Part shown: piece by piece, positions 9,367-18,152 of the stretch | How positions within the stretch are numbered: position 1 is the first letter of the stretch | How the letters are laid out: every line of letters begins with the position of its first letter | NCBI GenBank assembly: GCA_021159885.1 | Contig: JAGHDO010000049.1 | Coordinates: 1-36,987, forward strand | DNA: 36,987 nt | Direction: 5' to 3' | DNA from: Synergistota bacterium | GTDB lineage: Bacteria; Synergistota; GBS-1 | Notes under the pieces: generated by a model | Seen by the model: only the letters and a program-made list of their open reading frames with translations | Database searches by the model: none | Told to the model about the DNA's origin: nothing | Translations under genes and position numbers: made by a program

Positions 9367-10883
9367 GGGCTTTCCTTCCTATCAAGAAGCCTGAATGACA
9401 AAGCTTGAGCGAGATGCTCTATCTCTACCTTATTCGATCCAGATAAATCAGCTATGGTACGGGCTATCTTAAGAACCCTTCCATATGATCTTGCAGTTAA
9501 CCCAAGATCTCTTAAAGCTCCCCTCAAGAAAGCTTTCCCCTCCCGATCTAAGGAACAAAATTTTTTAAGCTCGTCAGGAGACATGAGAGAATTAAACTTA
9601 AGCGAGCTTGAAAACCTCTCCCTCTGGATTTCCCAAGCGGTGCGAACCCTCTCTCTAATATCAGCGCTTGTCTCTCCAACAGACTTGGAAGATATCTCAA
9701 TGAGCTCATCTGGCTTCAATCTTGGAACCTCAACATGCATATCTATCCTATCGATTATAGGACCAGACACCTTAGAAAGATACTTCCTCACCGCCAAGGG
9801 CGTGCAGGTGCATTCTCTCTCAGGATCGCCGAGATATCCACACGGACATGGATTCATCGCCGCTACGAGAAGAAATCTTGCTGGAAAAACCGCAGAGTAT
9901 CCCGCCCGAGAGATGCTCACCCTTCCCTCCTCAAGGGGCTGTCTCAAGATCTCAAGGGCTCTCCTTGAAAACTCGGGAAGCTCATCGAGAAACAGGACAC
10001 CCCTGTGGGCTAAAGAAATTTCTCCAGGCCTTGGAAAGCTTCCTCCCCCACATAGTCCAACCTCACTGACCGTATGATGAGGGGAGCGAAAGGGTCTTGC
10101 GGTTATCAAACCATCCTGAAGGTAGCCCGAAACGCTGTATATCTTTGAAACCTCAAGCATTTCTTCCGGATTCATCGGAGGCAAAAGAGAAACAAGTATC
10201 TTCGCAAGCATCGTTTTGCCACTTCCCGGAGGCCCTATCATCACCAGATTGTGCCAACCCGAAGCAGATATCTCAATCGCCTTTTTAGCAAAAGCTTGGC
10301 CTCTTACATCTGAAAGATCAAACTCCGCCTCCATCTGCACCCCCTTGGGGAGCTTAAACTTTAGGGGGCTTAAGTCGCTCTTCCCCTTCAAGAAGGAAAT
10401 AGCATCGCAAAGATCGCTAACGCCATAAGCTATAAGCCCATCAGCAAGCGAAGCAACCTCAGATCCATTAGAAGAGGGAAAGATGAACCTTAAACCCATT
10501 TCCTTAGCCAATGCCCCCGCCAGAAGGGCGCCTCTTGTTCTCTCAAGCTTTCCCTCGAGTGAAAGTTCCCCAAATATAAGCCAATTCGAGAGCTCCGGTA
10601 GCTCCCCAATCGCTGAAAGCAGCGTTAAAGCTATTGGAAGGTCAAAATGACTCCCCTCTTTTCTTAGATCAGCGGGAACAAGGTTAACGACCACTCTGCT
10701 TAGGGGAAAGGAAAAACCTCCGTTCTTAATAGCAGATCTTATACGCTCTTTAGATTCCTTAACCACCGTATCAGGTAAACCAACGAGGTTAAAAGATGGC
10801 AACCCTCGTGAAACATCAACTTCTACCCTAACGGGAACCGCGTCAACCCCATGAAACGCCACTGTCCAAGAGTAGCTAACCAA
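9351..10883 (-). CDS. comM: YifB/ComM family Mg-chelatase-like AAA+ ATPase
   Basis: A 510-residue AAA+ protein. An N-terminal ChlI/Lon-protease-like domain (DVSRGLPSFNLVGLPDTVVK near residues 23-42) precedes the ATPase core, with Walker A GPPGSGKT at 217-224 and Walker B GVLFLDELPEF at about 292-302. A cysteine-rich CPCGYLGDPERECTC segment follows. In proteobacteria ComM is a branch-migration helicase that helps integrate transforming DNA; elsewhere its role is less certain. The start is TTG at 10883 with GAGGGTGG upstream. It overlaps yraN by 8 bp and dprA by 16 bp. Confidence 0.94.
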   Translation of the reverse strand: MVSYSWTVAFHGVDAVPVRVEVDVSRGLPSFNLVGLPDTVVKESKERIRSAIKNGGFSFPLSRVVVNLVPADLRKEGSHFDLPIALTLLSAIGELPELSNWLIFGELSLEGKLERTRGALLAGALAKEMGLRFIFPSSNGSEVASLADGLIAYGVSDLCDAISFLKGKSDLSPLKFKLPKGVQMEAEFDLSDVRGQAFAKKAIEISASGWHNLVMIGPPGSGKTMLAKILVSLLPPMNPEEMLEVSKIYSVSGYLQDGLITARPFRSPHHTVSEVGLCGGGSFPRPGEISLAHRGVLFLDELPEFSRRALEILRQPLEEGRVSISRAGYSAVFPARFLLVAAMNPCPCGYLGDPERECTCTPLAVRKYLSKVSGPIIDRIDMHVEVPRLKPDELIEISSKSVGETSADIRERVRTAWEIQRERFSSSLKFNSLMSPDELKKFCSLDREGKAFLRGALRDLGLTARSYGRVLKIARTIADLSGSNKVEIEHLAQALSFRLLDRKESPWMIG

Positions 10884-11223
10884 CTATGATACCACCCTCT
10901 CCTAAGATATTCTTGTAGTGAGTTAGACTCACCCCAGATATGGCAATAAGATCAAATCTAAAGGGCAAATCAAGCCAGCCCTTAGACGCAAGATATATCA
11001 TGGCAGCTTTATAAAATCTTCTTGCCTTAAGAGAGGTAAAAGAGCTCTCGGCTTTTCCTCTTTTCCTGCTTTTTACCTCAACGAATACTATGGTATCTCC
11101 ATCCCTTGCAACTATATCTATCTCTCCAAAACGGGTGTTATAGTTCCTCTCTAAAATCTTAAGTCCCTTTTCCCTGAGGTAAGAAGCAGATCTCTCCTCA
11201 GCGCTCGCTCCATTATTTCTCAC
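10876..11223 (-). CDS. yraN: UPF0102/YraN family endonuclease-like protein
   Basis: A 115-residue restriction-endonuclease-fold protein. It has the YraN pattern: ERSASYLREKGLKILERNY, then FGEIDIVARDGDTIVFVEVK with the putative metal-binding D and E...K residues. The cellular role is not established; it often lies beside rnhB, comM and dprA. The start is GTG, overlapping the stop of the HD-GYP gene in a GTGA junction. Length is normal for the family. Confidence 0.93.
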   Translation of the reverse strand: MRNNGASAEERSASYLREKGLKILERNYNTRFGEIDIVARDGDTIVFVEVKSRKRGKAESSFTSLKARRFYKAAMIYLASKGWLDLPFRFDLIAISGVSLTHYKNILGEGGIIVG

Positions 11224-12317
11224 TCTATCACTTCCTCTATCGTTATGCTGGGCTCCGTTGAAAGATCAAGCTCAACCGGAAGATCAAGTTCCTTCCCTTC
11301 GGAACTCTTAATTATCTTAACCACAGGCCTCATAGGGAGCCCTCTTTTTACCTGAGAGACGACAGCTATTTCACCAGTAGACAGTCTTACCGTGGTTCCA
11401 ATAGGATACACAGCAACATTTTTCAAGAAAGCTTCAACGATTTCTTTATCGAAGAAGGTGCCTGACATCGCCATTAAAGCCTCCACCGCCTCGTTGGGCT
11501 TAACTCTGGATTGAAAAGGGGATCCGGAAACGAGGATATCATAGACATTGACAACAGCAGCGACCTTAGCAAGTTCATGAATTTGGGAACCGGATAAACC
11601 CCGTGGATATCCTTTTCCATCCAGCCTCTCGTGATGCTGATAAACCACATGAGCAGAAAGAAGAGAAACCCCCTGAGCGTTTTTAAGAAGCTCATATCCA
11701 GTAACCGGATGCCTCCTTATAAGGGGATTTTTTTCCTCCTCAAGCAGCTTTTGGACGGAAAGGATCGCATCATCGAGGAAAGCCTTACCTATGTCATGCA
11801 TGAAAAGCCCCAATCCAAGACAGAACAGCTTGTCCGTCTTATAGCCAAGCGTTAAGCCAGTCATCATGCCTAATACCGTCGTATTTACCATATGTCCATA
11901 AAGAAAGTCATCCAAGCTTCTGATATCTATGAAGCTATATACCGCCTGCTTTGTCCTGAAAACTTCCTGGAGAAGTGAGTTAACGATAGATTTGACTCGT
12001 TCAAGATCCTCACTTATATCTATTTCGCTAATCTTCCTGTTATAAAATCTCCCCTCTCTCCTAACCTTAAGAACTATTCTTCGCGCTTCTTGAATCGCCA
12101 TAGTTCTAACCTTGTCCAGTATAAGATCCTCCGCCTTTATATCCTCTATCATCTTTTCCTCTATATATATAACTGGTATACCTATCTTAAGAAGCCTCTC
12201 TATATGTCTCTTCTCAAGAACCATCCCCCTTCTTAAAAGGGGTCTCCCATCCGATGTATAAACCGTCTTACCAACAACCATACCCTCTTCAAGCCGCGTT
12301 ACAGGAACACACTTCAC
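11220..12317 (-). CDS. HD-GYP domain cyclic-di-GMP phosphodiesterase-like protein
   Basis: The protein has an N-terminal segment of the VPVTRLEEGMVVGKTVY type (DUF3391-like, common ahead of HD-GYP) and a full HD-GYP domain, with MHDIGK at about 173-178 and HHERLDGKGYP at about 228-238. HD-GYP proteins hydrolyse c-di-GMP, linking it to motility control. The reading frame opens 28 codons further upstream inside the FlhB-like gene. I take GTG at 12317, directly after that gene's stop, because it gives the conserved KCVPVTRLEEGM start. About 365 residues. Cotranscription with flagellar and FlhB-like genes fits a motility role, but that is inference. Confidence 0.88.
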   Translation of the reverse strand: MKCVPVTRLEEGMVVGKTVYTSDGRPLLRRGMVLEKRHIERLLKIGIPVIYIEEKMIEDIKAEDLILDKVRTMAIQEARRIVLKVRREGRFYNRKISEIDISEDLERVKSIVNSLLQEVFRTKQAVYSFIDIRSLDDFLYGHMVNTTVLGMMTGLTLGYKTDKLFCLGLGLFMHDIGKAFLDDAILSVQKLLEEEKNPLIRRHPVTGYELLKNAQGVSLLSAHVVYQHHERLDGKGYPRGLSGSQIHELAKVAAVVNVYDILVSGSPFQSRVKPNEAVEALMAMSGTFFDKEIVEAFLKNVAVYPIGTTVRLSTGEIAVVSQVKRGLPMRPVVKIIKSSEGKELDLPVELDLSTEPSITIEEVIE

Positions 12318-12318
12318 G

Positions 12319-12582
12319 CTACACCACTTCCTCCCTAAGCCTATATATAAAGGCAAGCACCTCCGCCACCGCCTTATAAAGCTCAGGCGGGATCTCATCA
12401 CCTATATCTACCTTCAGAAGAAGCTCAACGAGATCAGGGTCCTCATATATGGGGATGTCATACTCCCTTGCTATTTCTATAATCTTCTCGGCTATTTTCC
12501 CTTTTCCCGAAGCAATCACACGAGGAGCCCTGTCCTCGCGCTCATCGTACTTTAGGGCAGCTGCCTTCCTTAAATCACTCAT
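12319..12582 (-). CDS. FlhB cytoplasmic-tail paralogue (YlqH-like)
   Basis: An 87-residue protein matching only the extreme cytoplasmic part of FlhB: AAALKYDEREDRAPRVIASG, then DIPIYEDPDLVELLL and DIGDEIPPELYKAVAEVLAFIYRL. In FlhB this segment follows the NPTH autocleavage site. Here the protein starts just after the position where cleavage would occur, so it mimics the released fragment. Full-length FlhB is not in this window. It overlaps the upstream FliK-like gene in an ATGA junction. Bacillus ylqH has the same size and neighbours (recalled). Function unknown; a part in substrate-specificity switching of flagellar export is a reasonable guess. Confidence 0.88.
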   Translation of the reverse strand: MSDLRKAAALKYDEREDRAPRVIASGKGKIAEKIIEIAREYDIPIYEDPDLVELLLKVDIGDEIPPELYKAVAEVLAFIYRLREEVV

Positions 12583-13658
12583 ATTCTTAAATCCAACCCC
12601 TCGCTTTCGATTTCCCGGCTTAGGACCATGGGCCTTGATGACAGACCTCCTACCTTATAGCCTGCAGATTGAAGACTGGAAAGTAGCTCCGAAAGCCTTC
12701 TTCTTAAAGCGAATAATGTCTTTTCATTTTCAGCTTCAAATGTTATCCATATCTTACCTCTAAAGAGGTAAAAGAGCACCCTTATCTTTCCAAGGGTTTT
12801 AAGCTCAAGTATAAGCTCATACTTTTCTTCCTCTCCCTTTGAAGATCTTAAAGCCTTATGCTTTTTAAGAAGCGGTATTGATAGATCTCTTTCCCCAGAA
12901 AGCAGAGGAAACCAGAGATATATGAACCATGCTTCTTCCCTTGATGGCAAGCTTAAAAGCCTTGGCAAGAATATCCACCCCAGAAGCCTAACGGAATCCG
13001 GTTCTCCAGCTCTAAGCAAAAGCTCGCTCAGTCCTCCAAACTTCAAGATCCCACTCTTGGAAAGAAAGTTCGCTATAGCACTTGAAAGCTCCCCATCAAC
13101 TTTAGGAATTATGGATTTAAGAAAAGCCCGTAGACTTTCATCTCCAGAGAGCAACATTTTAAGGATGAGCTCTCTCAAGCTCGAAAGATCCCCAAGGCTG
13201 AGAAGAAACTTCAGCAACCCGGATGAAAAACCAAGCTTAAGCGATAAAAATCTAATAAGTTCAAGCGAAAAATATGGATCCAAGCTGTCTGAAATAAGCT
13301 TCGCTAAGAGTCCAACATCTCCCCTCTTAAAACTAACCCCAAGAGATCTTAAAAACTTATATGAGAGTCTCGCTTCCGGGGTATCCCTAACGCCAAGCTT
13401 AAAAAATCCCTCATCAATATCTTCCTGAGAGAGAAGCTGAAGATGAAGCTTATTCCCTGATAGCCCCTTCACCCATAGAGAGACCCTGCTCCCCGGCTTA
13501 AGAAAAACTTTACTTTCCGCAGGAAAAACGACATCACCTACTTCAAGCAGAGGCATATTTCCCGCCTTGCCAACGACCCTCCCCTCTATAACCTTCCCTT
13601 TAAGCGGTAAAAGCCTGCTTAGAACCTCACGCGACGCACTTAACCTGAGTAAACTCAA
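12579..13658 (-). CDS. YlqG-like protein with a FliK-like C-terminal region
   Basis: A 359-residue leucine- and serine-rich protein without a signal peptide. Residues up to about 70 look beta-rich (KGKVIEGRVVGKAGNMPLLE), the centre is helical, and the C-terminal 80 residues have a pattern like the FliK hook-length domain: LELKTLGKIRVLFYLFRGKI, then WITFEAENEKT and LLSSLQSAGYKV. It lies between rnhB and the FlhB-tail gene, the place of ylqG in Bacillus. The start is TTG at 13658 with GGTGA six bases upstream. The FliK relation is from pattern only and is moderate in strength. Confidence 0.65.
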   Translation of the reverse strand: MSLLRLSASREVLSRLLPLKGKVIEGRVVGKAGNMPLLEVGDVVFPAESKVFLKPGSRVSLWVKGLSGNKLHLQLLSQEDIDEGFFKLGVRDTPEARLSYKFLRSLGVSFKRGDVGLLAKLISDSLDPYFSLELIRFLSLKLGFSSGLLKFLLSLGDLSSLRELILKMLLSGDESLRAFLKSIIPKVDGELSSAIANFLSKSGILKFGGLSELLLRAGEPDSVRLLGWIFLPRLLSLPSREEAWFIYLWFPLLSGERDLSIPLLKKHKALRSSKGEEEKYELILELKTLGKIRVLFYLFRGKIWITFEAENEKTLFALRRRLSELLSSLQSAGYKVGGLSSRPMVLSREIESEGLDLRI

Positions 13659-13659
13659 A

Positions 13660-14247
13660 TCATTTCACCACTCCTTTAAAGGAAAGTCTATGGATTGGCG
13701 AAGGACCATAACGCATGATAGCTTCTCTGTGTTCCCTCGTGGGATATCCCTTATGCTTGGCAAAGCCATATTGAGGGTAAATTTTGTCCCAAGCACACAT
13801 TATCCTGTCTCTTATCACCTTAGCGACTATTGAAGCGGCTGATATAACCGTATATTTGCTATCCCCCTTGGGTATCGCTTTTTGAGGAATATTTATGTCA
13901 GGTATGGGGTGAATGCCATCCACAAGTACGAGTTCAGGAACCAAGGTAAGCTTTAGGACCGCCTTTCTCATAGCTTGAAGAGATGCCCAGAGAATATCGT
14001 TAGCATCTATCTCACGTGGACTAATGAGGGATATGCCTATAGATAGAGCTTCTCTCCTTAATAGCTCAAATAGCTTCTCTCTCTTGAGCGGACTCAGGCA
14101 CTTCGAGTCTTTTATTTCCTCATTATTATATCCCTTCGGCAATATAACAGCAGCTGCTACCACGGGACCTGCGAGAGGCCCTCTACCTGCTTCATCAACC
14201 CCCGCCACGAGGAGGGAGTTCAAGCGTAAACCTTCCAAGCCTTCCAT
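13660..14247 (-). CDS. rnhB: Ribonuclease HII
   Basis: A 195-residue RNase HII. The catalytic motif GVDEAGRGPLAGPVVAAAVI lies at about residues 16-35 (D18 and E19), with the third acidic site in LVLVDG and a further conserved segment SAASIVAKVIRDR. It removes RNA from RNA-DNA hybrids, including single ribonucleotides. ATG at 14247 lacks a clear Shine-Dalgarno; a TTG eight codons in (14223) has GGAAGG seven bases before it and may be the true start. It overlaps rbgA by about 50 bp with the longer start. Confidence 0.95.
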   Translation of the reverse strand: MEGLEGLRLNSLLVAGVDEAGRGPLAGPVVAAAVILPKGYNNEEIKDSKCLSPLKREKLFELLRREALSIGISLISPREIDANDILWASLQAMRKAVLKLTLVPELVLVDGIHPIPDINIPQKAIPKGDSKYTVISAASIVAKVIRDRIMCAWDKIYPQYGFAKHKGYPTREHREAIMRYGPSPIHRLSFKGVVK

Positions 14248-14938
14248 CTCTAAAATTCTTAAGAAGAACGCTTGCTGCCTTTTCTAAATCAAGCTCTCCC
14301 CCTTTCTTTAAAAAACCTCTCTTGATCGCTATATCCTCAAGACTAACCTCCAGGGAGAGCTTCTCTATTAGCTTTTGAGCGGGAAGAACAAAACTATCCC
14401 ATATAACATCCTCTTTCAAACACCCCAACCAAGTTAAAGTAAGCTTCGTATCATCACTAAGCTTCGGGGAGAGTATACCAGGCGTGTCAAAGAGAACGCC
14501 CCATCCGGCTTTGAACCAAGTTCCTCCCCGGGTTATGCCAGGAACCGCTCCAACCTGCGATTTTCTCTTCCCCAACAGACGATTTATAACCGACGATTTG
14601 CCAACGTTCGGAACTCCAACCACGATCACCTTAGCCATCTTAAGGGTTCTAAGCCTCCTAAAAAGGGTCTTAAAACCGCCTCCTGTTTTCGCGCTTACCG
14701 CGATAGCCTCATCCTTAAAGTAATCAAGCCATTTCCTTGTAGCTCGATCATCCGCAAGGTCAGCCTTATTCAAAAGCTTCCAGGCAATTTTGCCGGTAGG
14801 TGGGTTCCATGAGGGGAGGGTGGAAAAAGGGGCTCGTGCATCCAGAACGATCAAGATAAGGTTCGAAAACCTAACCGCATTTTCGAGTAGCTGTCTTCCC
14901 TTGGCTATATGCCCCGGATACCAGCTCCTCCGCCTCAT
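14195..14938 (-). CDS. rbgA: Ribosome biogenesis GTPase RbgA/YlqF
   Basis: A circularly permuted GTPase. The motif order is G4 (NKAD, 57-60), G5 (SAK, 82-84), G1 (GVPNVGKSS, 108-116), then G3 (DTPG, 151-154). The N-terminus RSWYPGHIAKGRQLLEN is the RbgA signature. RbgA acts late in 50S subunit assembly in Bacillus. At 247 residues it is shorter than the roughly 280 usual, mainly in the C-terminal domain. It starts in an ATGA overlap with lepB and has no obvious Shine-Dalgarno of its own, so it is probably translationally coupled. Confidence 0.93.
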   Translation of the reverse strand: MRRRSWYPGHIAKGRQLLENAVRFSNLILIVLDARAPFSTLPSWNPPTGKIAWKLLNKADLADDRATRKWLDYFKDEAIAVSAKTGGGFKTLFRRLRTLKMAKVIVVGVPNVGKSSVINRLLGKRKSQVGAVPGITRGGTWFKAGWGVLFDTPGILSPKLSDDTKLTLTWLGCLKEDVIWDSFVLPAQKLIEKLSLEVSLEDIAIKRGFLKKGGELDLEKAASVLLKNFRDGRLGRFTLELPPRGGG

Positions 14939-15456
14939 TTGATAACGCCAATTCTCGAGGGAGGCCAGTATCTAAAGACGGCTTTTCCTTTTATGTTTCC
15001 CCTTGGCAAGAACCCCCAGTATCTACTATCCTCGCTGTTAGGCCTGTTATCCCCAAGCACAAAGTAGTACCCCTTTGGTACCGTAACGGGAGGCATGTTA
15101 TAAAAGTCTCGTCGAGCAACATAAGGCTCTTTTAACCTCCTCCCATTCACATAAACATAACCATTCTCCATCCTCACCACTTCCCCACCTACCGCTATTA
15201 CTCTCTTTATCAAATCCTTAGAGGGGTCCAAAGGGAACTTGAAGACGACTATATCCCCTCTTTGGGGATCAGTAAAGTAGTAATAAAACTTCAGAACGAG
15301 AATCCTATCACCCGGCTCAAGGGTTGGAACCATCGATGAAGAAGGAATATAAAACGCTTCAACGACGAAGGTTCTTATCAAAAGAGCCAGTATGACGGCA
15401 AATACGATGGTTTCAGCGATCTCACGCCAAGCCGACTTCTTCCTCACTTCCTTCAT
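14935..15456 (-). CDS. lepB: Signal peptidase I
   Basis: A 173-residue S26 peptidase with one N-terminal membrane helix (about residues 13-31). The catalytic Ser is in SSSMVPTLEPGDRILV (S41), the general-base Lys is in DLIKRVIAVGGE (K84), and the C-terminal box is GDNRPNSEDSRYWG. It cleaves signal peptides of exported proteins at the outer face of the membrane. This compact single-helix form is typical of Gram-positive and many anaerobic bacteria. It sits between rplS and rbgA, as in many Clostridia. Confidence 0.96.
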   Translation of the reverse strand: MKEVRKKSAWREIAETIVFAVILALLIRTFVVEAFYIPSSSMVPTLEPGDRILVLKFYYYFTDPQRGDIVVFKFPLDPSKDLIKRVIAVGGEVVRMENGYVYVNGRRLKEPYVARRDFYNMPPVTVPKGYYFVLGDNRPNSEDSRYWGFLPRGNIKGKAVFRYWPPSRIGVIK

Positions 15457-15464
15457 ACTAAGAG

Positions 15465-15812
15465 TTAGCTCCTTCTCTCCTTAAGACGCGCGGCTTTCCC
15501 AACTCTCTCCCTCAGATAATAGAGCTTAGCCCTGCGAGCCCTTCCCTTCCTCACCACCTCTATTTTCTCAATAACGGGAGAATGTAGGGGGAATATTCGC
15601 TCTACTCCTATTCCCCCGGAAACTTTCCTGACCGTAAAAGTTTCCCTTAGCCCACCATGAGAGCGAGCTATAACCACGCCCTGAAAAACCTGAACCCTTT
15701 CTCTTCCACCCTCTTCAACTTTCACATAAACCTTCACGGTATCTCCAGGGCGAAAATCGGGAATATCGCTCCTTAAAAACTCCTTCTCAACCTCCCTAAT
15801 TACGGGATCCAT
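15465..15812 (-). CDS. rplS: 50S ribosomal protein L19
   Basis: A 115-residue L19, with [20 protein letters not shown] followed by [34 protein letters not shown] and [19 protein letters not shown]19 lies at the 30S-50S interface. The ATG start has GGAGG nine bases upstream. It follows trmD by 14 bp in the classic rpsP-rimM-trmD-rplS order. Nothing unusual is seen. Confidence 0.98.
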   Translation of the reverse strand: MDPVIREVEKEFLRSDIPDFRPGDTVKVYVKVEEGGRERVQVFQGVVIARSHGGLRETFTVRKVSGGIGVERIFPLHSPVIEKIEVVRKGRARRAKLYYLRERVGKAARLKERRS

Positions 15813-15826
15813 GTCTTCACACCTCC

Positions 15827-17071
15827 TTAAACGCTTTTAAAAAGTCTATCCAGAACCACGGACACCGCAGATCTCACCGAGAGGTGATTATAATCGCTTT
15901 TCCATTCTATAGGTTCCAAGACATAATCCGACCAGCCTTTTACCTCCTCCGCAAGTCCCCAGCCTGTTCCAAAAAGGAGCAAAAGAGGCTTTTCCTCGAG
16001 AAGCAGCTTCCACTTAAGGTCCTGAAAGGATATCACACGCGAGGAAGCAATCGCACTCGTTGAAACTACTATAGGCTTTTTCCTTTCTCTCTCCTCTATT
16101 CTCCTCACCGTTTCCTCAAGCGATGGGACAGGTTTCACCCTCTCTAAGGCTTCCTTTCTATCGGGATTAAGGAGCGCGCCTACTCCCTTGGTCCAATGCT
16201 CCACGATTCTTTTAACTATCTCTCTCTGAGCCCGTACGGGAGTTATTATAAAGAATCTCCTTACACCATAGGTTCTGCAACAACGCGATATATCATGTAT
16301 GTCAAGATTAGCCACAGTTGTAGTTATTATCTCCCGGTGCTGATTGTAAACTGGATAGTGCACAAGCCCCACATAAAATCCCTTTTCCATGTATTTCCGC
16401 AACGATATCTTATCGATAAGCTCTGGCCGTCTCTTAAACGTTCTACGTAAAGCCTCTCTTTTTCTCCACCTCTCTACCTCACCGTGATCTCCAGAAAGCA
16501 AAACCTCTGGAACCTTAAGTCCCTTAAACTCTCTCGGCCTCGTGTAATGCGGAAAATCCAGCAATCCATCATAAAAAGAATCTCTCCTTGGAGAATCCTC
16601 ACAACCGAGCACGCCGGGAATAAGTCTCGAAACGGCATCTATTATAACCATTGCGGGGATTTCCCCTCCGGTCAAAACGTAATCCCCTATTGAAATCTCC
16701 TCATCCACAAGCTTGGTTATCCTCTCATCTATACCTTCATAATGACCACATATAAGAAGAAGATGTTCCCTTTCCGAAAGCTCTTTAGCCAATTCCTGAT
16801 TAAATATCCGACCCTGAGGTGAGAGAAGAATTCTATAAGGCTTACCTGGTACGCTCTCTATCGCTCTCCAGAAGGGCTCAACCTTAAGAAGCATACCTCC
16901 TCCTCCACCGTAGGGATATTCATCAACGATCCTATGTTTATCGGTAGCGAAATCCCGAGGATTATGAAAAAAAACCTCTATTAAGCCCTTCTTGAGAGCC
17001 CTATTCAATATACTACAACCTATAACGCCCTCAAACATCTCGGGGAAAAGAGTTATAACATCGAATCTCAT
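15827..17071 (-). CDS. trmD: tRNA (guanine-N1)-methyltransferase TrmD fused to a second SPOUT-like RNA methyltransferase domain
   Basis: Residues 1 to about 230 are a complete Trm[10 protein letters not shown] at 52-60, the knot segment [13 protein letters not shown] at 128-140, and [20 protein letters not shown]. TrmD makes m1G37 in tRNA, preventing frameshifts. From about residue 230 to 414 there is an extra domain beginning [20 protein letters not shown] and [21 protein letters not shown], the pattern of the family typified by Thermotoga TM1570 (PF09936 as I recall). Standard TrmD is about 240 residues. There is no stop between the halves, so it is a true fusion. The substrate of the second domain is unknown. 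Confidence 0.95.
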   Translation of the reverse strand: MRFDVITLFPEMFEGVIGCSILNRALKKGLIEVFFHNPRDFATDKHRIVDEYPYGGGGGMLLKVEPFWRAIESVPGKPYRILLSPQGRIFNQELAKELSEREHLLLICGHYEGIDERITKLVDEEISIGDYVLTGGEIPAMVIIDAVSRLIPGVLGCEDSPRRDSFYDGLLDFPHYTRPREFKGLKVPEVLLSGDHGEVERWRKREALRRTFKRRPELIDKISLRKYMEKGFYVGLVHYPVYNQHREIITTTVANLDIHDISRCCRTYGVRRFFIITPVRAQREIVKRIVEHWTKGVGALLNPDRKEALERVKPVPSLEETVRRIEERERKKPIVVSTSAIASSRVISFQDLKWKLLLEEKPLLLLFGTGWGLAEEVKGWSDYVLEPIEWKSDYNHLSVRSAVSVVLDRLFKSV

Positions 17072-17592
17072 TCCAGAAGCCCCTTCATAGGCTCTATTAT
17101 CATTATTCCCTTTTTAAGGTTCACTTCCCTTACTACTCTCTTCAACGCGGGTATCATATACTCCCGCTGTTCACCCTTAACTTGAAAAACATCATTAGCG
17201 CCGGTCCTTATTATATCAACCACCCTGCCCAAACGCTCTCCCTGAACGGTGTAAACATCAAGGCCTATTATCTGATGAAAGTAATATTCTCCCTCTTGTA
17301 AGGGAGGAAGCTCCTCCTCCCTTACCTTTATAAGAGCCCCTACGAGCTTAAGGGCTCTCTCCCTCGAATCGCATCCCTTCACCTTAAGGAGTATAAATCT
17401 ATCTCCCATCGAAACGCTCTCCAGATCTCCCTCGAAAACTACATTATCTTCCTCATTATAAAAGACAAACCTCTTCCTTTCCTTAAACCTCTCCGGGAAA
17501 TCTGTTAATGGCATGATCTTAAGGACGCCTTTCAAGCCGTGAGCGCTTATAACCTTACCTATAGCTATCAGACCTCTTCTTCTCCTTCTCAT
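17068..17592 (-). CDS. rimM: Ribosome maturation factor RimM
   Basis: A 174-residue RimM with an N-terminal beta-barrel beginning IAIGKVISAHGLKGVLKIMP and a C-terminal PRC-barrel (YFHQIIGLDVYTVQGERLG, then MIPALKRVVREVNLKKG). RimM binds S19 and helps mature the 30S head. Its ends overlap its neighbours by 4 bp on both sides (ATGA with khpA upstream and trmD downstream), so translation is coupled. Confidence 0.96.
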   Translation of the reverse strand: MRRRRRGLIAIGKVISAHGLKGVLKIMPLTDFPERFKERKRFVFYNEEDNVVFEGDLESVSMGDRFILLKVKGCDSRERALKLVGALIKVREEELPPLQEGEYYFHQIIGLDVYTVQGERLGRVVDIIRTGANDVFQVKGEQREYMIPALKRVVREVNLKKGIMIIEPMKGLLE

Positions 17593-17828
17593 TCCTCCGG
17601 AGACAGAAGCTCTATTATTACCTTTTTACGACTTTTGACGCCAGCTGCTCGAGAAAGCTCCCTTATAGCCCGGATCAAACGCCCCTTTCTCCCTATGACC
17701 TTACCCATGTCATCCTTCTTAACGGAAACCTCAACCAAGACGGATTTCTTACCCTCTAAGGTCGTTACCTCAACCTCATCGGGATGATCAACCAGCGACC
17801 TCACCAGAAACGCCACCAGATCCCTCAC
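17589..17828 (-). CDS. khpA: KH-domain RNA-binding protein (KhpA/YlqC family)
   Basis: A 79-residue protein made of a single KH domain with the invariant [20 protein letters not shown] loop and the leader [14 protein letters not shown] typical of KhpA. In Gram-positives KhpA pairs with KhpB and binds many RNAs. The start is GTG at 17828, with GGAGG eight bases upstream. Both the ribosome-binding site and the first 13 codons lie inside the rpsP reading frame (41 bp overlap). Confidence 0.94.
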   Translation of the reverse strand: MRDLVAFLVRSLVDHPDEVEVTTLEGKKSVLVEVSVKKDDMGKVIGRKGRLIRAIRELSRAAGVKSRKKVIIELLSPEE

Positions 17829-18126
17829 CTACAGCACCTCCAGCACTTTTTGCCCTCTTCCGAGCCTCCTTAGCTTCGCAGAATTTATCCCAAACGCCCA
17901 CCCTCGAAAGTAAACTCTTAGCGGTCTCAGAGGGCTGAGCTCCCCTCTCAAGCCAAAGCAAAGCCCTCTCTTCATTAACTTTTATGACAGGAGGTTCGGG
18001 AAGAGGGTTATAATACCCTAAGATCTCGATAAACTTTCCATCTCTCGGCGCTCTCGCATCCGCAACAACTAAGCGATAAAAGGGCTTCTTCTTGGCACCC
18101 ATTCTCATGAGCCGAATCCTAACCAT
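17788..18126 (-). CDS. rpsP: 30S ribosomal protein S16 with a Gly/Ala-rich C-terminal extension
   Basis: The first 80 residues are standard S16: [34 protein letters not shown], and [18 protein letters not shown]. The ATG at 18126 is chosen over a GTG three codons upstream because AAGGAGG is eight bases before it. The total of 112 residues exceeds the usual 80-90. The extra tail is basic and then rich in Gly, Ala, Ser and Glu, and the part that overlaps khpA encodes [13 protein letters not shown]. The tail looks unstructured and may exist mainly because of the gene overlap. Confidence 0.96.
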   Translation of the reverse strand: MVRIRLMRMGAKKKPFYRLVVADARAPRDGKFIEILGYYNPLPEPPVIKVNEERALLWLERGAQPSETAKSLLSRVGVWDKFCEAKEARKRAKSAGGAVGEGSGGVSGEVAG

Positions 18127-18152
18127 TTCAAACACCTCCTTCAGGTATCAGT

